DNA of 64,000 nucleotides from Talpa occidentalis (Eukaryota; Chordata; Mammalia; Eulipotyphla; Talpidae). The notes below the pieces were generated by a model that saw only the letters and a list, made by a program, of their open reading frames with translations, did not search any database and was not told where the DNA came from. The stretch spans positions 64,059,782 through 64,123,781 of the forward strand of contig NW_023601543.1 in NCBI RefSeq assembly GCF_014898055.3, read 5' to 3'. Below are positions 45,478 through 56,357 of this stretch, in pieces. The position numbers and the translations under genes are program-made. Each line of letters begins with the position of its first letter. The first letter of the stretch is position 1.

Positions 45478-45605
45478 GGGAGAGCAGCTGCCTGCCGCAG
45501 GAATAAGTCTCCTGGCAAATTAGCTGCAGGATTTGAAATCCATTTTTATTCTGCCCATTATTAATTATTGTTATTTCTGCTGTTCATTACCAGCTCGTTT
45601 CCTTG
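45478..45605. promoter_or_regulatory. Candidate conserved non-coding element
   Basis: An AT-rich, repeat-free block in GC-rich surroundings. It holds an E-box 'cagctg' at 45486 and 'caaattagctgcag', then 'cattattaattattgttatt', with several homeodomain cores. Typical look of a developmental enhancer, but conservation is not visible here. Confidence 0.35.
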
Positions 45606-45861
45606 ATCAACTCCCGGAACAAAGGCTCTTCACAGCAGTTCCCTCCCCATGGAGGAGTCCTCAGGCTATCCCCACTGTGCACCAGCCCTAAGTACCCCCC
45701 TCCCAGGCCTTGGGGCCAGGTCTTCTCCCTGCTGGCTTCTGAGGTGGGGAAGGCCTGGCTGGGGCTCCCACCCACCCCTCCTTGGGCCCCCTTTTCTGCC
45801 TGCCACCCAGTCCTGAGTTCCCAAACAAGGAAACCTCTTCTAAGGAAGCTTCTAATTTTGT
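45606..45861. other. Short unique stretch
   Basis: No supported feature. Confidence 0.4.
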
Positions 45862-46388
45862 ACCTTAAAAACAATGACTATTTAACCTACGTACAGTAAA
45901 GTCCACCCATCCGAAGTGTATAGGTCCACGACTTTTTATGTATGCATTCATCTGTGATCGCCTGGAGATGTGGGACGTTGCCAGCGCCACCCCCAAAGCT
46001 CCCTTATGCGCCCTCCCAGTTGATAGTCCCCCAAAGGTAACTTATTTGGACTTGCAGCGGTATAGACCTATTTTGTCTGTTTTTGAGCCTCCAGTAAATA
46101 GACCACTGCGTGTATTGCAGCGTCTGGTTCCTTTCGCTCAGCATCGCCTGGGACATCCATCCACGCTGTTGTCCTTGTGCCCATGCAGGTGGTGTCCCTG
46201 TGCATGCCACATCGTGGTCACTTTCTCTGTTCTCTTGATGGGCATTTGGGTTGTTTCCGATTTGGGACTGTTATGAATAAAACTGGCATGTGCCTTTGTG
46301 TGCCCTGCTCTTGGTAAACATATGCAGTCACTTCTCTTTGCCCTATACCTGGAAGTGAAATTGCTAGGCCATAGGGTATGCAATAAAG
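45862..46388 (-). mobile_element. L1M-type LINE, 3' part, reverse
   Basis: 'agtaaagtccacccatccga', 'ctttcgctcagcatcgcctg', 'gggcatttgggttgtttccg' and 'gtgaaattgctaggccatag' are reversed L1 landmarks in order. Confidence 0.85.
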
Positions 46389-46789
46389 CCAGGCTTGACC
46401 CGTTAGAAGAGCAAATCAAAAGAAGGCGGTGCTGAGGAGAAAGGTCTGAAAGGTAAATGAAGGCGTTTCTTGTAGGCGGGGAGACATTTCGCTCGCCTTT
46501 GTGTGGTGGATGGTTACAGATATGGCCTCTGGTGAATCAAACCTCCCCGTGGCCATATCTACGACAGCCTCCTCTCACTTGGGGGACCTTGTCCCATGGA
46601 ATATTCGAAAGCACGGTAAGCATGACGTGCTGCTCTCACCGCAAGGGCCCCTGGTCTAGCTTCCGTGAGTTAAAAATAGCATGTGGAGAGAATGATCCAG
46701 GGTGAGATTTGGGAGATTGCTTGTTACTTCAGGATAACCCAGCCCATGTGGAAACTGGTACCAGAAGTGGGGATCAGCCATAAGAATAT
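46389..46789. mobile_element. Possible LTR between two L1 pieces
   Basis: It ends with 'actggtaccagaagtgggga', which resembles the junction of an LTR with a retroviral primer-binding site. The body holds 'gtcccatggaatattcgaaa'. Family unresolved. Confidence 0.35.
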
Positions 46790-47235
46790 TGGCCCAAATA
46801 TTGGGCATTATTTACAATAATAATGTAAATATTATGCCCCCCAAAATATTGGGCATTATTTACAATAGTTAAGATAGGGAAGCAACCTAAGTGCCCACTG
46901 GTAAGGAAGATGTGGTGTATACACAATGGAACACTATTTGGCCATCAGGAAAGATGAGATTTCGCCATTTGCAGTGAAAGGGAAGGAACTCGAAGGCGTT
47001 ATGCGAAGAGAAGTCAGTCAGAAAGAGCAAGACAAATATTGGATGATTTCACATCCAATATCAGGTAATATCAGGAGGCAAAGCGGAAGAACTGGCAAAG
47101 GAAAATAAAAATAAACTAGTGGGAATTGATAGCCTAACTGATGTTGCCAGCGGTGAAGAGGGTGGGGGTGGGGGTGGGGGGAAGCTTACAAAGGTATAAG
47201 GGAGAGTGGAGGGTGTTTTGTTTTTGTGTTTCTTC
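46790..47235 (+). mobile_element. L1 LINE 3' fragment, less diverged type
   Basis: 'aagtgcccactggtaaggaa', 'acacaatggaacactatttg' and 'atgatttcacatcc' match the L1MA-like ORF2 end. Its start carries a local 48-bp duplication. A G/T tract lies at 47160-47180. Confidence 0.8.
46796..46867 (+). repeat. 24-bp direct repeat pair
   Basis: The word starting 'aaatattgggcattattt' occurs at 46796-46819 and 46844-46867, 48 bp apart. Confidence 0.9.
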
Positions 47236-47538
47236 CAAGATAATAAATAATGGTAGGTAGCATCTCATCAGCTTGTGCCTCACAAGCAGACCTGGATACC
47301 AGGATCCTAGTACAGGCTGATAATGGGGAGTGGGGGACCCTGAAGTGCCAGTGGAAGAGCAGGAGAAGGGGCCCGGACAGGTGGCTGATCAAGTGTGCTG
47401 TCCTGCAAGGTACAGACGCTTATTCCTGCTGGGGGGGGGGGCTCTGGGACACAGGAGGAACGGGGACTTCAGTTAGTCCAACGGAGGCAGGAGGGAACTG
47501 AGGTATTTATCCACTACCCTCTGGTGAGGGGCTACTTT
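47236..47538. other. Unique sequence with a G-run
   Basis: A run of G at 47430-47440. No gene recognised. Confidence 0.4.
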
Positions 47539-47805
47539 ATTTTTTTAAAGATTTATTTATTTATGCATACAAGAACTGGGGTGTAGGCCAGAGGTGTGGG
47601 GGTGTGAGATGATTCACCGGAGAAAGAGCAGGGAACAGAACAGGTAGATGGACGGAAGACACTGCTGAGGGGAGCAGCGGGTGAGCCAGGAGAGGTCTGC
47701 TGCACCATGTGGGTAGCTCCCTGGCCAGGGATTGAACCTGTGCTGCAGTGGCTTCCCATAGCTTCATAGTGCTGTGCTTAACCCCTTGTGCCACCAGGGA
47801 GGCCC
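47539..47805 (-). mobile_element. tRNA-derived SINE, subfamily B
   Basis: Reversed tail 'aaagatttatttatttatgc', reversed B box 'cagggattgaacc', reversed head 'gtgccaccagggaggccc'. The 18-bp duplications 47521-47538 and 47806-47823 differ at one base. Confidence 0.96.
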
Positions 47806-48019
47806 CTGGTGAAGGGCTACTTTCTGGGGATTGGTAATTGCCTGACACTCCCGGGCTTTTTTGCATTCTGGTAGAAAATGGGTTCTGGGACCAGAAAAAA
47901 AACTGAGAGTCAAGGGGGTGGAAGCTGGGAGTCCGGCAGGCACACACACTCTGCATATACTAAGGGGGTGAAGTGGGGTATTATGTAGTTAGGGGCAGAC
48001 GCTGCCCAGAGCGTCTCTG
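47806..48019. other. Short unique stretch
   Basis: No supported feature. Confidence 0.4.
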
Positions 48020-48180
48020 TCTGCCTTCATGGATTCCGCCCAGCAACCCGATGGGGTAACGTGGTATTCCCTCCAGTGACAGGCGAGGAAACTGATGAGT
48101 AACAAGGGAAAGCAACGTACCCGTGGCTTTGCAGCTGATTGTGGAAAAGGCAGGACTGAATCTCCTGTCGAGCTCAGGGG
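48020..48180 (-). mobile_element. MIR SINE fragment, reverse
   Basis: 'gacaggcgaggaaactgatg' followed by 'tggctttgcagctgattgtg' is a reversed, diverged MIR core. Confidence 0.7.
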
Positions 48181-48660
48181 TCTTGGGGAATTGAAAAATA
48201 AAAAGCCCTCAAACTTAAAATAAATGGTACTGACTTAGGACTGCTGGGGAGGGGGGCAGATGTCAAGGAGAATGGAAAGAACCAGATGGTAAGCAGTGGC
48301 TAACCCTTTGCTAAAACTGGGACTGAGTGTTGCTGGCGGCAGTGCCGGCCTGAGGGGCAAACGCAGGGGCCCCGGGCTGCTCCCCATCCACCCAGCTTCT
48401 GCCCGCCTCTGCTCAGTTCTCTCCTTCCTCACCGGTACCAGCACGGCTTCCCTTTCATACCACTTGCCTTTGTCTTTTCTTCCTTTCTCTCTCCCCTCTC
48501 CCCACCCATCTCACACAAACCCCCTCCAACCCCTCTCTGAAGGAAGGCAGGGAAGGGTGGGAAAGGTTCGGAGGCAGCGGTCCCAATCTAAACCTCAGGC
48601 TCCACGCACCGATTTCAGAAAAGAACCTTTAGTACAATCCCCTTTCCTGCCCGGCTGGGC
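48181..48660. other. Unique sequence, no gene recognised
   Basis: Pyrimidine-rich at 48450-48540. Confidence 0.4.
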
Positions 48661-49040
48661 TGTGGGGGCGTGGGAGGCGGGGCTTGAAGGCTCTGGGGCA
48701 ACGGGGGAGTCCGCACTTGCTGCGCGTTCATAGCCCCGTGATGGTGCAAGGCCTCCTCCTGGCTCTGAGGCGCGTTGGACTAGGGGGGCCAGTTCTCCTT
48801 CCAGCTCCACCCCTGCTGACGGATGTGTTCTCTCAGGCGTCACTTCTGCTCACTGCACCTTCCTTTTTTGTTGCCGCCTCTGCGTGGGGAAGATACTACA
48901 GCCCTGCCCTCCTCGCAGGGTGCGGCGGGACTGCTGGGGCTGCTGGAGCAAGGCCCGGGAAAGCCATGGGAGTGCGCGACGCCTCGCACCAGCTCTGGCA
49001 AGGTGGTGGCCTTCGCTCCAGGGATTGCCGTCAACGCGAG
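48661..49040. promoter_or_regulatory. Weak CpG-rich block
   Basis: I count about 25 CpG in 380 bp, above the local background but below the other two blocks. No core promoter motif stands out. A 198-codon frame from 48684 has no domain. Confidence 0.3.
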
Positions 49041-49830
49041 TTGTTTCACTTTTGGGGGCAATGGGTTTTGAGGTTTTCAAGGCCACTTTGCTTTATGGGC
49101 TCTCTCCTTAGTCGTCTCCATCAATGGGGGTTGCTCAGGAGCGACAGCGGCTCTGGGAGCTTTCTGTCATTATTTTTGCTGTATTTGCAAACTAATGGCG
49201 CTGTGTACAGCGGCCATCATCTTTACAAGGCTCTTGGCTTGTTGGCTCAGGAACACCCACTCCATAGTTGTTATCCTTAACCCCTGGAACCCCATCATAT
49301 CTGCATGTGCCGCCCAACCCCAAGATTCCTTCTTGGGGTAAACCTGGGCAGGGTTCTTAATTGACGACCCCTGGATAGGCTTGGTGAATGTGTGTGGAAG
49401 TGTGTGTGAGTGGGTGTGTGTCTTCTTCTGGGAAAAGAGGCCATAAGTTTCATCGACTCCTCAAAAGGTGAACCTCCAAACACTAAAGACCCCCAATTTT
49501 TCAGGCCTAGGCCATCTCTGTGAGATGAGGATTCTAAAACATCAGCAAGAAACCACCAGTGATGAATGTGATTCCAAGGAGAACTTCCAAAGGTATCTGG
49601 GCCTCCTTCAGAGAAATCCACGGGCATTGGCTGCATCCTTGTCGGCAGGTGGGTCAAAGTCACATCCCTGTCGAAAGGGATGTTACTTTCCTTGGTTGAT
49701 CCAAGCTTCGTGCTACCTTGGCAGTGGATTTTGGTAAAAAGGTAGCTCAGGGGTCAGGTGGAAGGTGCTAGCATTTCCACGTTATATTGAAAAGTAGATG
49801 CCTCCACAGGTACTGCACAGGTACTTTCTT
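49041..49830. other. Unique sequence, no gene recognised
   Basis: A TG-rich patch at 49388-49420. Nothing else. Confidence 0.4.
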
Positions 49831-50124
49831 ATTACTTCTTTTTTTTTTTTTTTAAAGATTTTATTTATTTATTTATTTGTTTGTTTATTTATACAAGCAC
49901 TGGGTACAGTTAGAAGCGCGGGAGGGTGAGAGAATTCACCAGAGCCAGAGCGGGGAGCAGAGCAGGCAGAATGACGAAGTACACTGCTGAGGGGAGCAGC
50001 GGGCGGCAGGAGAGGTCTGCGCGCCATGTGGGACCCTCGCAGGTGGCCGGGGATCGAACCAGTGCTGCAGAGGCTGCGGGCAGCTTCGCAGCCCAGCACT
50101 AACCGCTGCGCCACTGGGGAGGCC
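49831..50124 (-). mobile_element. tRNA-derived SINE, subfamily A
   Basis: Reversed tail with T-run and (ATTT)n, reversed body 'ggcaggagaggtctgcgcgc', reversed B box 'ggggatcgaacc', reversed head 'cgccactggggaggcc'. The 18-bp duplications at 49813-49830 and 50125-50142 are exact. Confidence 0.97.
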
Positions 50125-50142
50125 CTGCACAGGTACTTTCTT

Positions 50143-51320
50143 TAAAAGATTATTACCCACCCCCTGCCTCCCGCTTTTAAGTTACAAACACCAAACTCAC
50201 AGTAGAGGCGGACAAGCTTAGCATGCAGAGTTAAACTGGGAATTTTAACTCAGTAGACCTTGAAGAACACACAGTTCCAATGCAACCCCAAACGGTTGCT
50301 TTTCTATTTTTAAAGTGATGCAATGATGGAAATGGAGGTGTGGAATTATACAAATGATTTCTCAGTAAACGCCTTGGTGTGAATGATGTGTCAGGGGCAC
50401 CCACACCCAAACCTGAGTAAAGAGGAAGGGAGCTGGGGACTGAGCTCCTCCGCTGGGCTCGGTGCCCCTTCTCGCAGCGCAGCACCCTGGAGTGTGGGGC
50501 ACAGTTGCTGAGCTGCATGCAGCCTGGTTCCAGCAGGGAGATGCTGCTCTGTGACTGTGGATTACAGAGAATTTTATCTGGAGATGAACAGTGCTTTCTC
50601 CTCCAGGGGCCTTTGCTCCCCTTGGGGGGATTTGGTAATTGGGGTATATTTTTAGTTGTCATGATTGTAATACAATTGTAACACAATTGTAAGACCCTAA
50701 AGAAGGATGGAGCTGGACAGGGAGGTGAAGCTAGAAATTGTAACAGTGTGAAGCTAAGAAGAGACTGGGAGAAAGAATTGAAGGAAGTGGCTGCAAAAGA
50801 AATGGAGAGAGATGGAGGAAGAAGACCTGGAGGAGGCACGTGGAACAGAAAGACACGTGAAGAAGAAGCCTTGGGCTTGGGCTTGCACCAGGGACTTGGG
50901 GGACATGGAAGGAGACACTTGAAACAGCCGTGAGTGAGAGACCTGTGGGGAGGCGGACAGTGGCAGCCTCTATCTTCACTTGTATTTTGATTTTGCTGCT
51001 TTCATCCGAGACTTGCGTGCTCCCTTCGGTCCCTTTACTATGGGTCCCCACCAGGATGTGCCTTAGACTTGTGGCAAGTTTTCAGGCCTCAGTGGCCCTC
51101 CTTTCGGCCAACCCTGTGTGGCTGTGCGTTTACCCGCAAGGGGGTAGGTAACTTTTGGTGCTCCTGTTGCACACTAATTGTATTATTAAAGTTCCTTTCT
51201 CTTGAAGGTCTTATGCACTAGAGTATATTTTGTCTTGATGCGGCAGATGGCAGAACCCATTTACAGCAGGCAGGTTTAGGGGTCCCGTGGTGCCCCTCAC
51301 CGTGCCTATAACACAATACT
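50143..51320. other. Unresolved, no gene recognised
   Basis: The end near 51185 ('attattaaagttcctttctc') looks like a polyadenylation region of an LTR or processed transcript, and 50745-50935 is purine-rich. I see no parent gene. Confidence 0.35.
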
Positions 51321-51445
51321 AGGGGGTGCTACTGGCGTTTAGTGGGCAGGGGGCCAAGGACACTTACCATTGTACAAGGAGGGGCATGACTGTCCCCTAC
51401 AACAGAGATTTGTGTAGGCCCAGATACCTATAACGCTTTTATTGA
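51321..51445 (+). mobile_element. MER5A-type hAT-Charlie fragment
   Basis: 'agggggtgctactggcgttt', 'agtgggcagggggccaagga' and 'gtcccctacaacagagattt' follow MER5A order. The 5' inverted-repeat end is missing. Confidence 0.85.
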
Positions 51446-51600
51446 CAAAGTGTTTCACTGCAAAGAACATTCCAGGTATTCTTTCTAAAAGAACCTGTTG
51501 GTTTATTAGAGACTAAGGGTCATTTTTCAAGGTGGCCCAAGGGATTGGGGCAGGGACTAGGCTGAGGAGAGAGCTAGTGACTTATCACAAGGCTGCAATG

Positions 51601-51640
51601 GCGGGGGGGGGCGGGGGGGGGGTGGGCGAGGGGGAGGAGA
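51601..51640 (+). repeat. G-run cluster with G-quadruplex potential
   Basis: Three or more long G-runs separated by single C or T bases, followed by 'gggcgagggggagg'. Confidence 0.85.
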
Positions 51641-52549
51641 TGCCTGTGGCTCCGGCTCTGGTGGTCATGCCAGGAAGGGAAACCCTTCAACCACTGCCGG
51701 TGGAGAGTGAGAAAGAAGAGGAGAGGGCAAAAATGAGCTTGTAAGTCACTGTGAGGTTGGGTCCTCCAAAGTGAGAAAGCTGGAAAGTCCAAGAAGCGTG
51801 GGTGCCCCAGACAGAGGGTTTAGGGTGGGGCAGAGCTAAGGGGTTGCCCCAGAGAAAAAGGCAGCGGGGCCCTTGTGGACAGAAAGAGTCACTGCTTCTG
51901 ACTTTATCTTGCTCTGCCCTACACCCCTCTCCCCTCCCCCTCTAGCCCGAGTTCTCCAACTCCTAAGAAGAAGGACTTGACCTCTGCTGGTAGCCCGAGG
52001 GCCCTTAGAGCAGCTAGGAGGACTTGCCCCAGCTGGAACCAGTCTGGCATGGCCCCCTGGTCTTTTGCAGGTTGTGGACACCCTAGGAACCAGGTGCCCC
52101 AGAGTTGCCATGTCCACACACACGCAAAAGGAGGTGCACGAGGGACTTCAGGAAGTATCTTCTCTGCAACCAACCAGCACCGCTGTTGCTTGCCTGTCCT
52201 GTCCTGTGCCCCACCGCTCTGAGGCTGGGCGGGGCCAAGGGACTTTCAAAGCAGGTATTGAGGTGTGCTCTTAGCCAATGTTCTGCTCCTCTATGGTTTG
52301 CAAGGCAAAGGGGAGAGAAGACAGTGGTAGGGAACAGAAATCAAATACCACAGTGGGAGGGGAACTACTTCCCCCAGGGCTGGGGAAGGGCCTGGGGCCC
52401 AGCTGCTGATATTTTTACAAAACAAATAAGTGTGGGGCAGAGCAGTGACCTCAGTGTGATGGAAAAAGATGGTCAGTGGAGCATCTGCCAGAAATGACAT
52501 GTTTCTCGGCCCACCTGTTAGGAAGCGGAAAGGGAGGTGTTGACTAATA
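51641..52549. other. Unique sequence, no gene recognised
   Basis: No supported feature. Confidence 0.4.
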
Positions 52550-52790
52550 ACATCACAGCAAGCAGTTATTGAGCTTTTGATGCACGCCTGGCACAGATCT
52601 GGGCACTTGATGTGAGTTACGCGTTTCATCCCAGCTCCCATCCCATAGAGGGGCCGAGTATGGTTCCCTGTAGGGAGATGAGGAAACTGAGGCAGAAGGG
52701 TCGAATTTTGCATCCAAGGCCATATAGCTAAGAAGTGGCGGGAAAGGGATTTGAATCCTGTCATTCTGGCCCCAGGTCTGCTGCTAGGAG
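52550..52790 (-). mobile_element. MIR SINE, nearly complete, reverse
   Basis: 'cagttattgagcttttgatg', 'gagatgaggaaactgaggca', 'ggccatatagctaagaagtg' and 'gatttgaatcctgtcattct' span almost the whole reversed MIR. Confidence 0.92.
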
Positions 52791-52824
52791 GCTGTAAACA
52801 GGCCCCATAAGGGGGCACTTTTGT

Positions 52825-52850
52825 GCACGTGTGTGTGTGTGTATGTGTGT
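52825..52850. repeat. (TG)n short microsatellite
   Basis: TG dinucleotides with one TATG interruption. Confidence 0.85.
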
Positions 52851-52854
52851 TGGG

Positions 52855-53310
52855 CCCAGGCTGTGGTTATTTATTGGCACAATGAACCACTCCAAACTTA
52901 GTGACTTAAAAAAACAACCACAAAGGCAGCTATGATTTTCGTATTCTCTCTTGCTGTTCTGGGGGTTGACCACCCTGAGTTAGGCTGTTTCCTCTCTCTC
53001 TGTGTGTGTCTCTCTCTCTGTCTCATGCCGTTGTCATCAGACAATGCCTGAGCTGAGGCTTATCGAGGGCTTCCTTTCTCATTCCCATGGGTGGCCACGG
53101 AGCCTGGCTGTTAGCGGGGACCCCAGCTGGGCATGGATTGGAACACCTCCATGAGGCTTCCCAGTGGGGCCTGCGCGTCCACACAACACGGCGGCTTTCT
53201 AAAAGCAAGTGTCGTCCGAGAGAAAGCCTTGGGAGTCCTATAGTGACACTTCTACCATTGTCACCAACCCCCCAGAAGCAAGGGGGCTGTGCACTCAGCA
53301 CTGGAGGGGA
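52855..53310 (-). mobile_element. Old LTR-type repeat, reverse, diverged
   Basis: 'ggcacaatgaaccactccaa', 'acttagtgacttaaaaaaac' and 'tgttctgggggttgacc' are reversed LTR landmarks. The part after 53100 is uncertain. Confidence 0.5.
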
Positions 53311-53397
53311 AGAGTGACATAGACTGTGAAGAAGGGCACGTGGGAAGAAAATCTTGTTATGGCCATCTTGGAAAATGCAATCTGACATAGCGCTTTC

Positions 53398-53428
53398 TCT
53401 TTTCTTTCTTTCTTTTTTTTTTTTTTTA
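53398..53428. repeat. CT/poly-T tract
   Basis: TTTC repeats leading to about 15 T's. Confidence 0.9.
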
Positions 53429-53797
53429 ATTTGAAAGCGTCTCTGAATTAAGCTCAGATTCATTCTAGTCACTTTCATTGGTGACAAGATACAAAATGAG
53501 TAGGGACCCAGAATCTTGCCTAATAGCCTCTCTTCTGCTCCCATTATGGTTTGCTGCTAAGAGCCGGTCCAACTGGAGTTGAAGATACAAAATCCCCCGT
53601 CTTAGGGAAGACAGAAACTATCAAACATGAGGACACACTCCCAAATGCCCTGTCCCAAAGAATTGTTGCCTTCGGTGTCAATACATGTAACGTGGCCCCA
53701 AGCATAGACAAGGAGTCGGAGGGGTCCGCTCTGAACTCTCTAAACACCCACCCCACCCTTCTGCAGGCGTGGCCTCATCTTTCTCTGTTCTTTGTTA
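53429..53797. other. Unique sequence, no gene recognised
   Basis: No supported feature. Confidence 0.4.
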
Positions 53798-54197
53798 CTG
53801 TGGACTGACTTGTGTCCCTCCCAAACCCATATGTCGAAGTCCCAACTCCCAGTCCCACAAAATGTGACTGTACTTGGAGACAAGGCCTTTAAAAAGGTGA
53901 GTCAATTAAAATGTGGCCATTGAAGTGGGTCCTAATCCAATCTGACTAGCGTCCTTATAAGAGCAGGAACTTTGGACATGTAGAAGACCCCAGGGATAAT
54001 CCTGCACAGGAGAAACGCCTGGTGAGGACACCGTCAGAGGCAGCCGTCCGCCAGCCCAGGAGAGAGGCCTCAGGAGAAACCAAGCCTGATCTTGGGCTTC
54101 TAGCTTCTGCAACTGTGAAATAATCCATCGCTGTTGTTAAGGCCGCCCAGTCTTAAATGTCCTATGGCGATTTGTTATGACAGCCTGAGCAAACACA
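53798..54197 (+). mobile_element. MLT1-like LTR, near full length
   Basis: 'tggactgacttgtgtccctc', 'atatgtcgaagtcccaactc', 'ctaatccaatctgactagcg' and 'tgttaaggccgcccagtctt' in order, ending 'gacagcctgagcaaaca'. A solitary LTR. Confidence 0.92.
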
Positions 54198-55596
54198 CAT
54201 TTAAGAAAGGCCTCTTCCAGGGAGGTTACCAGGGCTGGCACAGGGTCCTAGAACTCTCCCTAAATGTAATTGCCTGAGAGTGGTGGGAGTTCTGCAGTAG
54301 GGGCTGCCCCTCTTCCCCAGCCTGCCTGGATAGCACATGAAGCTGCTTTGACTGGATTAACTGGTGGCACCTAGAGACCCTGGACTAGCCAGTGAGGGTC
54401 TGCTCAGGACATGCGGGAGGCTGGCGCAGTGTCAATCAGTAGGGGGTGGGAAGAGGCCCAGGCAGCAGGGCAGCCCCTTGCCTGGCCCCAGAGGAGATGT
54501 GGTCTTTTGGTGCTATCAGGCCTGGCCAGACTGGTGAACCCCATTCCTCTTGCACCAACATAGATCTCCCAGGCCTGACCCCTGGTGGTATGCAGTTCAA
54601 CCCCAAATCTGTCAATGCTGGAGATACCCAGCCAGCAGAAAAGCACCCCCCACTGAAGCCACCTGAAGCCCAGCCTGCTCCTAGGGCTAAGGTAGGCAGC
54701 CCTTCCTCCTTCCAGGGCTGTTTCTGTCACACTGAAGCCAGTGTGTGCCTGGACCGATGCGTTTTTTTATTTTGCTACATTCTTTCCATCGTCCTGTGAA
54801 TAATTGTAGCTGACTCGGAAAGAAAGGGCAGCCCTTGCCACAAGAGGGAGACTGACAACCTCCCCCACAGCCCCACCCCCTGCACGCACACCCGGCTTCT
54901 GCACACAGTTTGGTTTTGCCTCCTGCGCTCCTTATCTCTTCTCTGTTCTGTTTCTCTGACTGCCTCATTCTTGAGCCTTATTCTTGAATCTTTCTCTAGC
55001 ACTTGCTCATGCTCAACATGAACATCCCCCCCCCCCCCCACGAGTACACACAAGCATAGGCCCAGGCCCAGGCCCTCTCCCAGGCCTGGCAGGCAGAGAA
55101 TATGACATCTGTGTGTCTGTCTCTGCAACAGAGTTTCTCCCTCTTGCTGTGCACTTTCGTTTCTCCTCTGCATTTCTCTTTCAGTTTCTCATTTCCTTTC
55201 TTTCCTTTGCTTGACTCTGCTGTTTGCATATGTGAGGGAAAAGGGCTGATTCATTTGAGAAGTGGCCTCATTGTATGTAGTCAAGAGCATGGAACTCTCT
55301 TTGGGAGTTAGGTGGGGAAGGGAGAAGTCATGGTCAGGGGTGATCCTTCATCCTTTTCCAGGAGAGCTGTGGGCTTTCAGAAGCTCTGAGGGGAAAGTTT
55401 GAAGTTCGCAGACACTCAGCAGTTTCTGTGTGTCACCTGGGCCCCCCGGGACTGGAATGCAGAGCTACGCTGGCCACTGGCATTGTCTGGAGAGCAGCCT
55501 TGGCCTCCCTCAGCCTTGAACCAGGAAGCAGGCTTCATTTGTCAGGAGAGGGCATAGCCAGGATTTCCTGAAGGTTCTGGCCTCTAGCCTGTAATC
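54198..55596. other. Unique sequence, no gene recognised
   Basis: A C-run at 55027-55040. No supported gene. Confidence 0.4.
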
Positions 55597-55938
55597 CAGT
55601 GCTGTCCAATAGAAATAGAATGCAAGTCACAAATAGGAGCTGTCTATGTCACTTGAAATGTTCTGGCAGCTGCATTAAAAAGGTGAAAAGAAAACAGGTG
55701 AAATGATTTTGAGTACTATATCTAATTTAATTCAGGATACCCTGAATTTTATCATTACAATATGTAATCAGGAAAACATTATTAATAGGCTATTTTATTC
55801 TTTTCTTTTTGGGGGGGTGGGGATGACTGTTTGCTATCCAGTGTGTATTCTATGCTCACAGCTCATCAGTGCGGATGGGCCGCGTTGCAAGTGCACAGTA
55901 GCCGCATGTGACTCGTGGCGATCGTACAGGACAGCGTG
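55597..55938. mobile_element. hAT-type miniature transposon fossil
   Basis: The left end 'cagtgctgtccaatagaaa' and the right end 'ggacagcgtg' are inverted repeats. The AT-rich middle 'ggtgaaatgattttgagtac' and 'acaatatgtaatcaggaaaa' matches the mammal-wide element. No transposase. The right third is unusually CpG-rich. Confidence 0.8.
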
Positions 55939-56160
55939 GGCCCGGCCTAACCAAGCCTGGGGTCCGGAGCCTCCTCTTGGGCGGTGATATTAAGAAGTCC
56001 GCCGTCCGCATGTATGGGAAGAGCAGGCAGTGCTGTGCGGGAAGTTGCCTGAACCATTTTTCTCCCATTACCGTCATTAGCGGCGATCATCATCCGCGCT
56101 GGCAGCGTCGCGTCCGGCCCGACTGCTGCCTGCCTCCGGTTCCAGCAGCATTCTGTGTCG
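55861..56160. promoter_or_regulatory. CpG-island-like block
   Basis: 27 CpG in 300 bp by hand count, including 'ggcagcgtcgcgtccgg'. It begins inside the hAT fossil. No repeat explains 55940-56160. No exon is recognised. Confidence 0.5.
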
Positions 56161-56308
56161 GGGAATCGCTGACCCAGATTCTGTTATTTGGGGGAGCTGA
56201 GGGTGCATTTTCCAGGTACTCGGGGCCCTCCCCCCAGCCAGGCGAGCCTTCGAGTTGCTCCTCCCTCCTCCCTGCGTTGGGTCCCAGGCACCCTCCGGCC
56301 TTCTCCTT

Positions 56309-56357
56309 CTATATATAGCGCTCTGTGGTGACAGCTGGTCATCTGATGACTCATCAG
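56309..56357 (+). promoter_or_regulatory. TATA-like box, E-box palindrome and AP-1 palindrome
   Basis: 'ctatatatag' at 56309-56318, 'tgacagctggtca' at 56329-56341 with a CAGCTG E-box, and 'ctgatgactcatcag' at 56343-56357 around a TGACTCA AP-1 site. The cluster lies 150 bp beyond the CpG block. Promoter or enhancer role is inference. Confidence 0.4.

Noticed and set aside
54981..55260. Coding exon near the C-run and CT-rich stretch
   Set aside because: The frames are low complexity and contain a homopolymer; nothing supports translation.
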